Origin: a virus
Virus record (IMG/VR): IMGVR_UViG_3300009154_002711
Coordinates: 91,515-155,514 of that record
Direction: 5' to 3' (one strand)
DNA: 64,000 nt
Part shown: positions 54,201 to 63,992 of the stretch, piece by piece
How positions within the stretch are numbered: position 1 is the stretch's first letter
Layout of the letters: the number at the start of each line of letters is the position of its first letter
Notes under the pieces: model-generated
The model's input: the letters and a program-made list of their open reading frames with translations, nothing else
Database searches by the model: none
What the model was told of the DNA's origin: nothing
Made by a program: the position numbers and the translations under genes

Positions 54201-57200
54201 CAAAAGTATATCTGCAGACTTATCAACAAACTTAAATACTAATGATAGAGAGGTAAGATCACTAAGGGGATTCTTTGGTAAAGAATCTAGTGCGCTTGGA
54301 GAAAAGATAGCTTTATTAGGAGCTGAAAATAAATTAGCTCTTAGAGGATTAGCTGGATTAAAGTTATTAGGAATGACACTACCACTTACTTTAGTAGGAT
54401 TAGCTTTAGGAGATCAACCAGGAAACTCTTTAACTACAGCTACTACAATGTTATTTGATCAACTACAAAACGGACCATCTCTATATGGATCTAAGCTATT
54501 AGGAGGTCTAGCAAAAGTAGGTGGAATTAATCAAGACTATTTTACTGGAGGTGTTAAACCCGCATTAGGGTTTAGTTTAAATCCATTTTATTTAAAGAGA
54601 GCAGGCATCGCCACAAATCCTAATGGAACTCCTTTAATGTATTCCGATGGTACCTATCAGTATGTAGATAAAGGAAGAGACTGGAAAGAAGATCTGCAAT
54701 TAACTGGGCAATTATCTTTAGAAATTGGTGGAGGTCTTTTAGCTTATAATGCTATTAAACATGGAGTAGGATTAGCTACTGATTTAGCAGATTTAAAAGC
54801 AGGAGGTACTCGCAGCTTAGAAAGAATTATTGGGAGTAGATTAAATAGATTAGCTGGAGAAACTGTATTACCCGCATTAGCCTTACTTACCTTTGGAGCC
54901 GTAGATACGGCTGTGGATAGTCTAGTACAAAAGGTAAGTCCTTATGGAGTTAACTATGGCATGTCCTTTATGTTACTTAGTGGTGTTGCTGGAGCAGGTA
55001 TAGGAGCCGTATTTAATAAAGATTCAGGGCGTATTAAAGCAGGTGCTAAAGGGGCAGTTGGTGGATTATTACTGGGTGCGGTAGCAACCATGATTGCAGA
55101 GTTTGCTACTACATTAGGTGTAGATGCAATTAGAGGTGCCGCTGGATTAATCTCTGGAAGACCTATAGATGATGCAGTAATGAATAATACTGTAGAAGGT
55201 TCTCTAAGAAATACTTATAGATATGCTTTAAGTATTGGAGATATGGCAGGAGCTATTAGAGCTAGAGCAGAAATGCAAAGTATGGGATTCTATATAGATA
55301 ATTCTAATAGTAGATTAAGTCATTCTATAGCTACACAGTTAGGAACAACTCCGGTAGCACAAAATGCTATCTCTTTAAATATAGATAATAGTGGAGCAGT
55401 CATACCTACTCTTAGTTTCCAATTACCTTTATTAGGCTTTGGAGTTAATTTAGAATCACCTGTAAAGTTTGCCTTTAGATCTAACCAACAATTATTATTA
55501 GCTAGGGATCCAGATCAGAATTATAGTAAGGTATATGAAGGTGGTTTAGTATTACCACAACAATTAGGAATGCCTAATATGTTAGGTATGGGATTAGGAG
55601 CCATTGCTGGTATAGCAGCTAAAGGAGCCTTTACTAGATTCGGATTACCAGCAATAGTTCCAATGGCTCTTGGAGGACTTATTGGAGGATTTGGATTTAA
55701 TGCTTATAACAGCCTTACTAATAAAGATAAACCAAAACAAGGAAGTCTAAGTATTGAATACAATTCTGGTAATGATTTAGAGAAGTTAATGTTAGGTTAT
55801 ACAGCAATAGCTCCTATATTAGTAAGCAGTCAATTAATCAGTGGTGCTTTTATCAACACGGGTATTGGATTAGCTAATAGTTCCACAAATGAACTAGTAC
55901 AAAAAGCTGGAGGTACTCTAATAGGTTTAGGATATAAAATAAGTACTAATCCTATAGTTAGCGCTGCTCGAATGATGGGAGGGCACGCTAATAATTTAGT
56001 AGGTGGACAATGGGGATTATTTAATAATACTTATGGATTAATTAATAGAGACCGAGGAATTCCAGTTATCCCATTAAATGATAAATTACCCGGGGGTAAA
56101 ATTCCAGAAAGGTCCGTAACACATTTACCAGCATTCTTAGTAAAAGGTATAGGTAAAACAGTTAAGTATGCAGCAGCTTATATGTTATTATCTAACATGT
56201 TTGATTTAAATAAGACTATACCTTTAGGAAATGGTAATACAATACCCACATTATTTAGTCCTACAGCAGCCTTAATTACAGGAACTTATGCTAGCTTAAA
56301 ATACGGTCCTAGATTATTACCAGAAGGTAGTATAAAAGAGTTTGCTAATATTATTGGTGGAAGTAGAAGTAGAGCATTAACCTCTATGTTCGCTGTTATA
56401 GGGGCAACAGCATTATATACTTTAAGTGCACAAACCACAAATGGAATTCCAACACCAAGAAAGTCTGTAGCAGCATTAAATAACATTGCAAGTATTCCTT
56501 TTATAGGAAACCCTCTAGCTAAGATAACTGACTTCTTCTATGGAGTTAGTAGAAATGCATCTATACAAGATAGATACACAGTTATCCCTACAGTATTTGG
56601 AGGAATTCGTACAGGAACAAATACCAATTCATTACTTACCGGAGATTTTGGAAGTCCTATTGTAAGAAAGCGTGGTGGTGCTGGTCTTATTACTTCTGAT
56701 ATAACCACAGCATTAAGTTCAGGATCTTTTAGTGGATTATTATATTTAGGTGCTGCCCAGAACACTACATTAACTATTACAGGTAATCAAGGATCTAGTT
56801 TTACTAAAATGGGCAATTACACATTACCCAGAAATAGCTATGTGCAGATGATTTTCCAAGGAGCAGATTTATCTTATGCCTATAACTTATTACCCAGCGG
56901 AGATAAAGCACAAAAACAAAGAGCATTAGCTAGATTTAATGTAATCAAAAATGCTGGCCCTAATCCTAAGAACATATTAAAGGCATTAAATACGCAACGC
57001 CCCGGATTCAGTCAGCAAGATTATAGAACTAGTTCCCCATTATTTAGTTCAGCTACTTTAAAAGCAGTTCATTCTGAGTTAATATTAGCTGCATTAAAAC
57101 AGCGGCAATTTGTCACTGAATATATCTTAAAGAATCCTTCTGAGGATATCACAAGTTATTTAGATAGTTTAGGTGTAGATAAAATGCTTAATGGGATAGG

Positions 57201-60200
57201 TGCTTTAAGTAAGCAAGTCATCCTACCTGTGCGCGGTAACTTCTACTGGAACAGAACTGCTGTAGGAGGCCCTGTAGGAGCCGGCCCAACAGGACATCCC
57301 TATTTTATTGGTGGTGGGGAAGTAGATACCAGTGCTCAATTAACCTTACAGAACTTTAATTATAATAGTTTACAAACTGTACAAAATGCCGCGGCTAATG
57401 ATAAAGCATTAACTATATTTAATCTTGGATTAATAAGTCTTAGTGGATTAATATTAGCAGGACCTTTACTGGGTAATCTATTTACTAATGCCTCTAGAAG
57501 AACAAATATTGATAGATACGTGGCTGAAGGTGGTGGTCAGCGTTCTATGATTAACATAGGAGCTTATAATACAGAGCGGGGAGGCAACCAATTATTAGCA
57601 AAAGTAGCCTTATCTGGTGCTGGGGATAGTAATCTGGGTACTTTAGCTTATCTTGGGGGCTTACCTATTTATCATACTGATGTTATACCAGGTAGTTATA
57701 AAACCGCATATGACAACGTTTCAAAGAATATATCAGAATTATATGTGGGAGACGCGCAACGAAAGCTTAATACTATAGACAGAAATAACATCGCTTCAGT
57801 TAAAGAGTTTGCTGAATTAATCCATGGAAAGCTAACAGACTTACGTAACTCAATGTTCACAGGCTCTGAGAATATTACGAATGAATTAAACGCACGGCCG
57901 GATATTGTAGCTAAATTTGATCCACATAGAGATAGAAATAGATTAGCTAAAATATCTGAATTAGATAAAGTATTAGCCGGATTACGAGCTGATATAGATT
58001 CCGCAGTAGATCCGCATAGATTATTAGAAAAGACTCTAAGCCGTAGAGAGCCATTTAGAGATGTAAGTGCTGCGGGGGTATTTAAACTGATGGGCTTTGA
58101 AGTAGACCCGGGTGGTAATACTTTAGCCAGAATGGCTACATGGTTTGGAGAACGAATTCCAGGAGCTAAAAGTATATATGATTTTATCCGCCCTAATAAA
58201 TTAACCAAGGCAGCTAGAGCAGAAGATCCTCTAAGACTACACACTATGAGTAGTGCAGAATCTGATCGGATATTAAACGGTTTAGGTGTTAAAGAAAGCG
58301 AGCGGATTAAAGCTAGTATCTTTACAGATGTGGAAAATCAAGTAGCCGGGAAAACCGCATTAAGGATTATGGGAAGTACTGGTGCAGGTGTTATTGGAAC
58401 CTTACAGAACTTAGCTATTACAAGTATGTTCTTAGATGTTGGGGATAGTAGGCGCAGTATGGTTTATAGAGAAAACCAAGCAACAACAGCGCTTGAAACC
58501 ACTTCTTTATTCTTAGGTACTCATATGGCTACTCAAGTATTAACTACTGGAGGAAAAGCCGCATATGAATTAGCTACTACTGGAACAATGAATAGAGTAG
58601 GATTAGTCGCTATGTTTGCCAACCCTGAAGTAAGTTGGCTCCCCGGCCTTTTTATAGCCGGTGCCACCATGTTTGGTCCAACAGTATTAGACTGGATGGA
58701 TCATATGGGTGTACCCGGGATTAAAGGCTTCAAACAAGGTGTAGGAAGTAATCTAGAACGTGCTGCTAATTGGGCAGATAAAGGATTAAATACTAACCAA
58801 AGTGTAGGGAGTACTTCTTTAGGATTCGCGGCATTAACAGCCTTAACTATCTTTACTGCAGGTGGAGGTTTCATTGCTGCGGGAGTGGCCGGAGGTGTAG
58901 TTGCAGCCGCTAACTCTTTAGCTAATAAAGGTACTAAGGCTACCCCTGCCCAACAATTAGCTAATACTCTTCAAGCAATACAGAATATTCCTGGAATTGG
59001 TCCTAATGTTATAAGACCTATATGGGAAAAAGCTAATGACTTATTTGAGAGTACTTATCAAACTTTAGCAAATCAAATTAGAGGAGGCTTACAAGCAGAT
59101 CCTAAGAGTTTCTGGTGGGGTGTTGCTGAAGGAATAGTAGAAGGTTCTTCTGGAAGAAATCTATTTGAGGATAGAACTAAAATAAACAGTGCTCAGAGTA
59201 TGTTCTTAAGTGGTTATTATAGAGGTTCTCCACTATTCAGTGTTAATAATAGAGACTATAAAGCTTTAGGATATGACGCTAACTACCAGAAGTTCCTAGC
59301 AGATACACATGAGCAGGAACAAAGTAGATTAAACACAGACACATTAATTAGCACAAGAATATTACACAAGACTGTATTAAACGGTATAGCATATTCTGGA
59401 GATTATCAAGATGAAGTCTTTGCTAATAGATTAATGGGAGGAAGTCAAGGAAGAATCTTTACTAAAGGTAGTAGAGCTATAGATAATCTATTAATGCTTT
59501 CTATTACTAGTAGAGCAGAAGATACTCAATGGGTATTTGGATCTGTATATAACCGAGCTGTAGAAAGAGAAACTATTAAGAATAGTGGTGTAGCTATAGG
59601 AGCTATGCTACTACCTACATTAGGTGCTATGGCTACGCTAGGTGGTGCTGGCTATATAGCCAGCAGAGCAGCTAAGCGAGGTCGTCCACCAAGTTCAGGA
59701 GGTCTTACTGAACCTGAGGCACCAAAACCTAATCTACCTGATCCACCTAATCAAGGAGTTCTATTAGAAGAGAGGCCTGCATCACAAAGAAGAGTATTAA
59801 CTCAAGCGGAGCAAACTCATGACTTCTTAATATGGCGTAATGAAACTGCTGAAGGTAAAATTGCATATAAGAATCATGGCGTACATGCTAGGGGTATATA
59901 TAATAAATTATATGGAGTTACGGGGCATCAATCTAGTGAGGCTTATGTAAAACCTTTAATGGGTAATGAGGCCCAGCATGATTATAGGCTATGGTTACAA
60001 ACTGCTGAAGGTAAAGCCGCCACTATAGAAGGCAAAGGTAGTTTTGATGATTACTTTGACTTGTTTGGATTTAAAGGTCATCAACCTAAACCTAGTCCAC
60101 AACCAGTAATACAAAATAAGTTAAATCCAGAGCAGTACTTAGAGTCAGCAAAGCTTGCAGCTACTCGCCCCTCAGTTCAAGGTCCTGCAAAGAATCCTAC

Positions 60201-63200
60201 AACTAGTCCATTAAGCACTCCTACTGCTCCATTAGCAGCGCCTATTAGTACTCCTGTAGCACCAGTAGTTAATCAATTACAGCCGCCAAGTGATGTCACA
60301 ACAACTCCTTTAACACTAGAAACAACTCCACATACACCAATCACTAATAGAAGATCATACACTTTGGGAGAGCATACACAAGGATTAGGAGGTTTAGTAC
60401 TCGGGGTAGGTTTAGTTGCTACTGCTTGGTCTTTTAGAGAAGCTCAAATGACTAACTTTAAAGACACAGATGCTGATACAAATCTCTTTATTAGTTCAGC
60501 AGGAGTAGCAACACAACTTCTGGGAGGTAAAGCAGGAGTAATTGGTAATACCATTTTAGGTATAGGTATGATTGGACTACAAGCTAAAGTTGCTGCAGAG
60601 AACCAATGGAAGAATCAAGAAGCTAATGCAAATGTAGTAGGAATTGGAAGTAATATATTAGGTAACTTAGCTGGATTTACTGCTTTAAGTGCAGTGGCAG
60701 AAGGTTTAGGAGGAGTAGCTGGTATAGCTGCAGGAGTGGGAGCAACAACAGGATTAGCAGCAGCAGCCGTCCCAATAGCAATTGGTGCAGCAATATTAGG
60801 CGGCGCCGCACTTATAGGGGCAACAGCAGAGTGGATTGGAAAAGGAATATATAATAATGTAACCAAACCACAGCCCGTATCACAGGTCTCAAAACCAGTT
60901 ACAGTTAGTAATAAATATGTTAATGTGGCCCCTGTATATAAAAATCCAGTTAGTAATAATATACAAGTAGATAAAACCAATACTGATTATATTAGTGTAT
61001 ATCATTCTAATAGAAGCCCAGTAAGTACAAGAGTGCATTTAGCTAATACTGGTAGTCCACCTATTAGTGATTATGTTGGTATGTATCATTCTAATAGAAG
61101 TCCTATAAGTAGTAAATTAAGTCTACCTAAACCTGTTCCACATATAGCAGAGTATGTAAGTAAGTACTCGTCTAGTAGAAGTCCTATTAGTAGTAAACTG
61201 CCTTTAACTAAAGTTACTAGTTCACCAATTATCAAATATCAATCTACTAGAAACCCAACCAGTACTAGAATAAATCTATCAAATCCTATTAGCAGTTTTA
61301 TTGATAGACCAGCTCACTTTAATAATCTTAATCCCGCTGAATATGTAAGTAAATATGTATCAAATAGAAGTCCTATTAGTACTAAAATTAATCAACACAA
61401 AACTAATACTTTAGGTTCAGTTAGTAATACAAAACATATTAATACCAATCCATATTATGCAGTGATTGCTCATGTAGATGATGATAGAATAAATAGTAAT
61501 CTTATAGATACAAGACAACTAACATCTTTAAACCAACTTAAGGAAACTTTAGTTAGTATCAAACATAAAGCTAATGGACAACATGTAATATTAGATTTAG
61601 ATACTCATGGTATAGAAGGAAGAGGCTTCGCATTTACAAAAACTGCGCATGGTAAGACTACAGTTAGCGCAATGTCTGCTAAATATCTTAATAGACAATT
61701 GTATGAAGCTGGGTTTAAGAAAGATGACATCACAGTTATTTTAGAAACTTGTAATGCTTATTTCTCTTATAATAGTTCAAAGAGTGGATTCAAAGCTACT
61801 TCAAAAAGTGATATTGAAAAAGCAGAATCTAGAATAAATTCTAGTAAAGCTACAGCTACCTTATTAGACACTAATAAAGAAACACCCATAGAGTATAAAA
61901 TGTATGGGCGCCGGTCAGGTAATTACGAATACTTAGCATTAGCACAATATGTAGGAAATGTAGAATTACAGGGTCCAGCTAATAGAACAGAGATTGTTGA
62001 AGTGCATGGAAATTATAAAGGCTCTGTAGATACCAACTATCCACTGACGTTCCTAAATATACACGATCAAATAATCGCAAGTATAAATTCAAACTATATT
62101 GAACAATATCCTTCTGGCAGAAGCCCTGTAAGCACAAAGCACAGTAAAAATATATTCCAAAATATCTTTGAGTTCTTCTTCGGTAAGCCTGTTGCAGCAG
62201 ATACTTTAAAGGATCCAAGTAATTGGTTAACTAATAGTCAATACACAGCATTAACCAAAACTGCAGGCGCTAGTAAATTAGAGCAGAGAGTTAATAAGAG
62301 TCTACCTGCATTAAATACTAAAGGAACGCCTCTACAAAGTATTCAGAAGAAACCTAATACATTAGACTATATACAATCCGCTACTATGAACTTCTTTGAT
62401 CAGATAAAAGAAGACTTTAATTATATTCTAAATAGAGTTGGTAGTGGTTTAAATAAAATAGGTAATGGAATTGGCCATGCTATTTCTAATTCAGTAGATG
62501 GTATTGGAAAACTATTCGGCAAAAGCTCACAAACCTTTGACCAACAATCCCCAACGTTAATGGCAAATCTTATGAGAGATTTCAGTCTCACAAAGGAACA
62601 AGCCGCGGGAATAGTAGGTAACTTAGGTCATGAGTCTGCGGGGTTACAAGCAGGTATACATCACATTGGATCTACAAGCAGTAATGCGGGTATAGGTTGG
62701 GCACAATGGGTTGGACCCAGACGTAAAGCCTTTGAGCAATACTTAACTATGACCAATCAAAAGGCTACTGATGCAAATGCCAATTACGGCTTCTTAAAGC
62801 AGGAATTAATGGGGCAATACAGAAGTGCCATTAAAGAAGTCAGAAAGCAATCTACCGTACACAACTCCATGGTTGTATTCGAGAAGATTTACGAAGGGGC
62901 TGGTATAAAGAATTATGCTAGCAGAGAAAGATATGCTAACCGCGCTTTAGCTACATTGGGTAGTATATCTACCACAGCAACAGTTAGTAATAATTCAGAA
63001 GCACTATTCCCTATAGTTGGGTACAGCTCTTTAACAGCTCCTGTAAGAGGTCAATTTGGTACCCAGAGGCCCGGGCATGTACACCAAGGTACTGATTATG
63101 GTATCCCAGTAGGAACAGGCCTTGTAGCCCCATTAAACGCCACTGTAAGTGAAGCCGGAAGTAATTCCAGTATGGGTAATTACATTAGATTAAAAGCATT

Positions 63201-63975
63201 AGATAATTCCGGTAGAGCTATTAAATATACCTTTATGCACTTATCTCAACTAGATGTACATAAGGGTGAACAAGTAGTAGCAGGACAGGAAATAGGTAAA
63301 AGTGGTAACTCCGGACATAGTACAGGAGCACACGTCCATATAGAAGTACAGCAAGGTAACTTGAATATAGATCCGGCAGCATATTTTGGTAAGCGCGCTG
63401 GAGTAAGTAAAGTAGCACAAGTTGTGCCTAAAGGGGAAACAAAGACTAGTAATAGTAACCAAACCCAAAGTGCTATTGATCCTTATACCGGACAGTATAG
63501 AGGAGAAGTATATGATGGAAATACTTTAAACAGTATTAAAAGATATGTACCAACCGGTAGAGGCTATAAGTTAGATATCCTTAATGGTTCTGAAGTAGTA
63601 GTTATAACAGATGCTAATAATAATACACAGCATCAGCATATTAATTTAGATATGAAACCTAAAGTTAATATGAGTGTAATGTCACCCACTATAGTAAGTC
63701 CAGTTAAAGCTACCCCTATAATTCCTACTAAGCAGAATAAAGTAAAGACTACTATTAAAGTAGTAGTTACACCAACTTGTTATAAGGAGGAGATGATTAG
63801 TAGAGGGCAGATACAATTAGATACAGCTAAATCTCCTACTCCAATAAGTCATAGTGCTAAGGCTGTCATAGTAGTAAATAAAGATGGAAAGGCCAATCAA
63901 GTTATGCATGAAGAAAGAGCCACTGAATTAACAATGGCTCAATGCGGGATCCCCAATTTTCAATACAGAGCTTAA
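51247..63975 (+). CDS. Giant tail tape-measure protein with PLD-like, caspase-like, lysozyme and M23 domains
   Basis: 4242 residues. Tape-measure proteins set tail length and are carried inside the tube. (1) About 195-310: phospholipase-D-like fold with GDTINIGSATLSSNSI and AALEAALARGAQVNIATTVD, then ILHANFLGIKY, where H266 is kept but the HKD lysine is N268. (2) About 490-3080: helices and Gly/Ala-rich hydrophobic segments (GALIAGSIGSITAGVIV, ALGGLIGGFGFNAY), with a duplicated motif at 2858 and 2911. (3) About 3247-3630: RSPxS[TS]K repeats surrounding a caspase-like domain, H3454 (LDTHGIEG) and C3502 (LETCNAYF). (4) About 3768-3912: phage tail lysozyme, E3796 (GNLGHESAG). (5) About 3930-4045: M23 endopeptidase with H3946/D3950 and HVH 4029-4031. 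It is the last gene here; AAGGAG at 63987 starts another. Confidence 0.85.
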   Translation: MASTNEQLRALGITGEVYNTSSRSSVLFTSRGTSTKAFDRLLTNGNKITNVLQYHINPTGALGGKLVNNATNIYRANDYNSRRHPDSRIKQVPNYIEGPTRDSYTHIKLYGGTKTSMFSTSGAGGGNTQDFGEESEINLNYISPKLNNLERTFVKDYLSGNAKDQYHDKDIALYYQDYKTPGISTEEAKLINAAQKGDTINIGSATLSSNSIVGAALEAALARGAQVNIATTVDGSNTTTTARTLSHYSNLGATVFPTNVDGVILHANFLGIKYKNKPEVSLITSFRASAKAQSTYGETQTNLAIELHGAEASSINKYINSVLFKPGNGQAPSAVGIGNRLAELGNSNYLSALVNMSDAVNVLYTIQADISGDLLTRYYSANQQGLTGRARQIYLTQPIFTGEPVAEQLYYVTRGSAAPSYVKVLDTIRSSPTIYNAINGFVNQAVRPKDETAFGAFAFGFLGGQGGFFKGNENPILSILAAPARGIDNLFRTQRAPFNNGVYGALIAGSIGSITAGVIVRQRFNNNLGFIAGALIGGSIGAAMNQTPSNMFSTPGVKLMALNKANKGDLQDTNAPGPAESLIGNLFNSVQSVGLSALMYGIQSRIAPLVMDYIFQSSATTAALMNNISEDLSKMPPGTSNVSKFFRSIGVFGAKSVGLVNTIGNLNSIRRGIAIGNLGLYGSFARDLFGLDMLVQLNRPIGNATGNYTHGVEVYHKIGAENPGVLIRPGDDFRGKLDPILDKGYNIQLSTVSRDPEILRQYGRGIFRESSSSGLLGRVNKKVIAEALNTILDLNSRIHLKDGTFGLAHTTYGRAFGTVDQELTGDLNTRLNTDIESFIKTHHPTATVLEIAEIKRRIIFGNEVEINGNKVRAPTYQYLTEAGIDNIDRLFGYYRQGMNILGAIYVNPMIFALGNKPKDTSLTIKDLLAAIQEGTSNVFGLPLNLFDNDDKLKALFKSNNDEGPLKYFSSKGKAIIQLFLQDASNKSISADLSTNLNTNDREVRSLRGFFGKESSALGEKIALLGAENKLALRGLAGLKLLGMTLPLTLVGLALGDQPGNSLTTATTMLFDQLQNGPSLYGSKLLGGLAKVGGINQDYFTGGVKPALGFSLNPFYLKRAGIATNPNGTPLMYSDGTYQYVDKGRDWKEDLQLTGQLSLEIGGGLLAYNAIKHGVGLATDLADLKAGGTRSLERIIGSRLNRLAGETVLPALALLTFGAVDTAVDSLVQKVSPYGVNYGMSFMLLSGVAGAGIGAVFNKDSGRIKAGAKGAVGGLLLGAVATMIAEFATTLGVDAIRGAAGLISGRPIDDAVMNNTVEGSLRNTYRYALSIGDMAGAIRARAEMQSMGFYIDNSNSRLSHSIATQLGTTPVAQNAISLNIDNSGAVIPTLSFQLPLLGFGVNLESPVKFAFRSNQQLLLARDPDQNYSKVYEGGLVLPQQLGMPNMLGMGLGAIAGIAAKGAFTRFGLPAIVPMALGGLIGGFGFNAYNSLTNKDKPKQGSLSIEYNSGNDLEKLMLGYTAIAPILVSSQLISGAFINTGIGLANSSTNELVQKAGGTLIGLGYKISTNPIVSAARMMGGHANNLVGGQWGLFNNTYGLINRDRGIPVIPLNDKLPGGKIPERSVTHLPAFLVKGIGKTVKYAAAYMLLSNMFDLNKTIPLGNGNTIPTLFSPTAALITGTYASLKYGPRLLPEGSIKEFANIIGGSRSRALTSMFAVIGATALYTLSAQTTNGIPTPRKSVAALNNIASIPFIGNPLAKITDFFYGVSRNASIQDRYTVIPTVFGGIRTGTNTNSLLTGDFGSPIVRKRGGAGLITSDITTALSSGSFSGLLYLGAAQNTTLTITGNQGSSFTKMGNYTLPRNSYVQMIFQGADLSYAYNLLPSGDKAQKQRALARFNVIKNAGPNPKNILKALNTQRPGFSQQDYRTSSPLFSSATLKAVHSELILAALKQRQFVTEYILKNPSEDITSYLDSLGVDKMLNGIGALSKQVILPVRGNFYWNRTAVGGPVGAGPTGHPYFIGGGEVDTSAQLTLQNFNYNSLQTVQNAAANDKALTIFNLGLISLSGLILAGPLLGNLFTNASRRTNIDRYVAEGGGQRSMINIGAYNTERGGNQLLAKVALSGAGDSNLGTLAYLGGLPIYHTDVIPGSYKTAYDNVSKNISELYVGDAQRKLNTIDRNNIASVKEFAELIHGKLTDLRNSMFTGSENITNELNARPDIVAKFDPHRDRNRLAKISELDKVLAGLRADIDSAVDPHRLLEKTLSRREPFRDVSAAGVFKLMGFEVDPGGNTLARMATWFGERIPGAKSIYDFIRPNKLTKAARAEDPLRLHTMSSAESDRILNGLGVKESERIKASIFTDVENQVAGKTALRIMGSTGAGVIGTLQNLAITSMFLDVGDSRRSMVYRENQATTALETTSLFLGTHMATQVLTTGGKAAYELATTGTMNRVGLVAMFANPEVSWLPGLFIAGATMFGPTVLDWMDHMGVPGIKGFKQGVGSNLERAANWADKGLNTNQSVGSTSLGFAALTALTIFTAGGGFIAAGVAGGVVAAANSLANKGTKATPAQQLANTLQAIQNIPGIGPNVIRPIWEKANDLFESTYQTLANQIRGGLQADPKSFWWGVAEGIVEGSSGRNLFEDRTKINSAQSMFLSGYYRGSPLFSVNNRDYKALGYDANYQKFLADTHEQEQSRLNTDTLISTRILHKTVLNGIAYSGDYQDEVFANRLMGGSQGRIFTKGSRAIDNLLMLSITSRAEDTQWVFGSVYNRAVERETIKNSGVAIGAMLLPTLGAMATLGGAGYIASRAAKRGRPPSSGGLTEPEAPKPNLPDPPNQGVLLEERPASQRRVLTQAEQTHDFLIWRNETAEGKIAYKNHGVHARGIYNKLYGVTGHQSSEAYVKPLMGNEAQHDYRLWLQTAEGKAATIEGKGSFDDYFDLFGFKGHQPKPSPQPVIQNKLNPEQYLESAKLAATRPSVQGPAKNPTTSPLSTPTAPLAAPISTPVAPVVNQLQPPSDVTTTPLTLETTPHTPITNRRSYTLGEHTQGLGGLVLGVGLVATAWSFREAQMTNFKDTDADTNLFISSAGVATQLLGGKAGVIGNTILGIGMIGLQAKVAAENQWKNQEANANVVGIGSNILGNLAGFTALSAVAEGLGGVAGIAAGVGATTGLAAAAVPIAIGAAILGGAALIGATAEWIGKGIYNNVTKPQPVSQVSKPVTVSNKYVNVAPVYKNPVSNNIQVDKTNTDYISVYHSNRSPVSTRVHLANTGSPPISDYVGMYHSNRSPISSKLSLPKPVPHIAEYVSKYSSSRSPISSKLPLTKVTSSPIIKYQSTRNPTSTRINLSNPISSFIDRPAHFNNLNPAEYVSKYVSNRSPISTKINQHKTNTLGSVSNTKHINTNPYYAVIAHVDDDRINSNLIDTRQLTSLNQLKETLVSIKHKANGQHVILDLDTHGIEGRGFAFTKTAHGKTTVSAMSAKYLNRQLYEAGFKKDDITVILETCNAYFSYNSSKSGFKATSKSDIEKAESRINSSKATATLLDTNKETPIEYKMYGRRSGNYEYLALAQYVGNVELQGPANRTEIVEVHGNYKGSVDTNYPLTFLNIHDQIIASINSNYIEQYPSGRSPVSTKHSKNIFQNIFEFFFGKPVAADTLKDPSNWLTNSQYTALTKTAGASKLEQRVNKSLPALNTKGTPLQSIQKKPNTLDYIQSATMNFFDQIKEDFNYILNRVGSGLNKIGNGIGHAISNSVDGIGKLFGKSSQTFDQQSPTLMANLMRDFSLTKEQAAGIVGNLGHESAGLQAGIHHIGSTSSNAGIGWAQWVGPRRKAFEQYLTMTNQKATDANANYGFLKQELMGQYRSAIKEVRKQSTVHNSMVVFEKIYEGAGIKNYASRERYANRALATLGSISTTATVSNNSEALFPIVGYSSLTAPVRGQFGTQRPGHVHQGTDYGIPVGTGLVAPLNATVSEAGSNSSMGNYIRLKALDNSGRAIKYTFMHLSQLDVHKGEQVVAGQEIGKSGNSGHSTGAHVHIEVQQGNLNIDPAAYFGKRAGVSKVAQVVPKGETKTSNSNQTQSAIDPYTGQYRGEVYDGNTLNSIKRYVPTGRGYKLDILNGSEVVVITDANNNTQHQHINLDMKPKVNMSVMSPTIVSPVKATPIIPTKQNKVKTTIKVVVTPTCYKEEMISRGQIQLDTAKSPTPISHSAKAVIVVNKDGKANQVMHEERATELTMAQCGIPNFQYRA
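59818..60087 (+). repeat. Two-copy 53-residue repeat inside the tape-measure protein
   Basis: Residues from H2858 and from H2911 share HD[FY]xxWxxxTAEGKxAxxxxG...[YD]xxLxGxxGHQ. The two copies are adjacent, with period 159 bases. Their nucleotide identity is modest, so the duplication is not recent. The unit is unlike the hydrophobic segments around it; it may be a small folded domain. A Pro/Thr-rich linker follows. Confidence 0.6.
60985..62140 (+). repeat. RSPxS[TS]K linker repeats flanking the caspase-like domain
   Basis: Units of the form [DEN]Y[VI]xxYxSxRSP[VI]S[TS][KR] start at residues 3247, 3275, 3302 and 3365, with a weaker unit near 3330 (KYQSTRNPTSTR). One more follows the caspase-like domain at 3616 (NYIEQYPSGRSPVSTK). 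Spacing in the first set is about 27-35 residues. They are Tyr- and Ser-rich, basic and probably unstructured linkers. Confidence 0.75.
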
Positions 63976-63986
63976 AGTCCTTGTTT

Positions 63987-63992
63987 AAGGAG
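63987..63992 (+). promoter_or_regulatory. Ribosome binding site of the next gene
   Basis: AAGGAG lies 11 bases after the tape-measure stop codon and eight bases before the window end. The start codon it serves must lie just outside, so the operon continues. Confidence 0.6.

Noticed and set aside
56286-58244. Minus-strand frames of 66-182 codons inside the tape-measure gene
   Set aside because: They are antisense shadows without ribosome binding sites; the plus-strand frame is continuous and carries recognisable domains.
60985-62140. Regularly spaced repeats as a CRISPR array
   Set aside because: The repeats are conserved as protein (RSPxSTK) inside an open reading frame, differ at DNA level and have irregular spacing.
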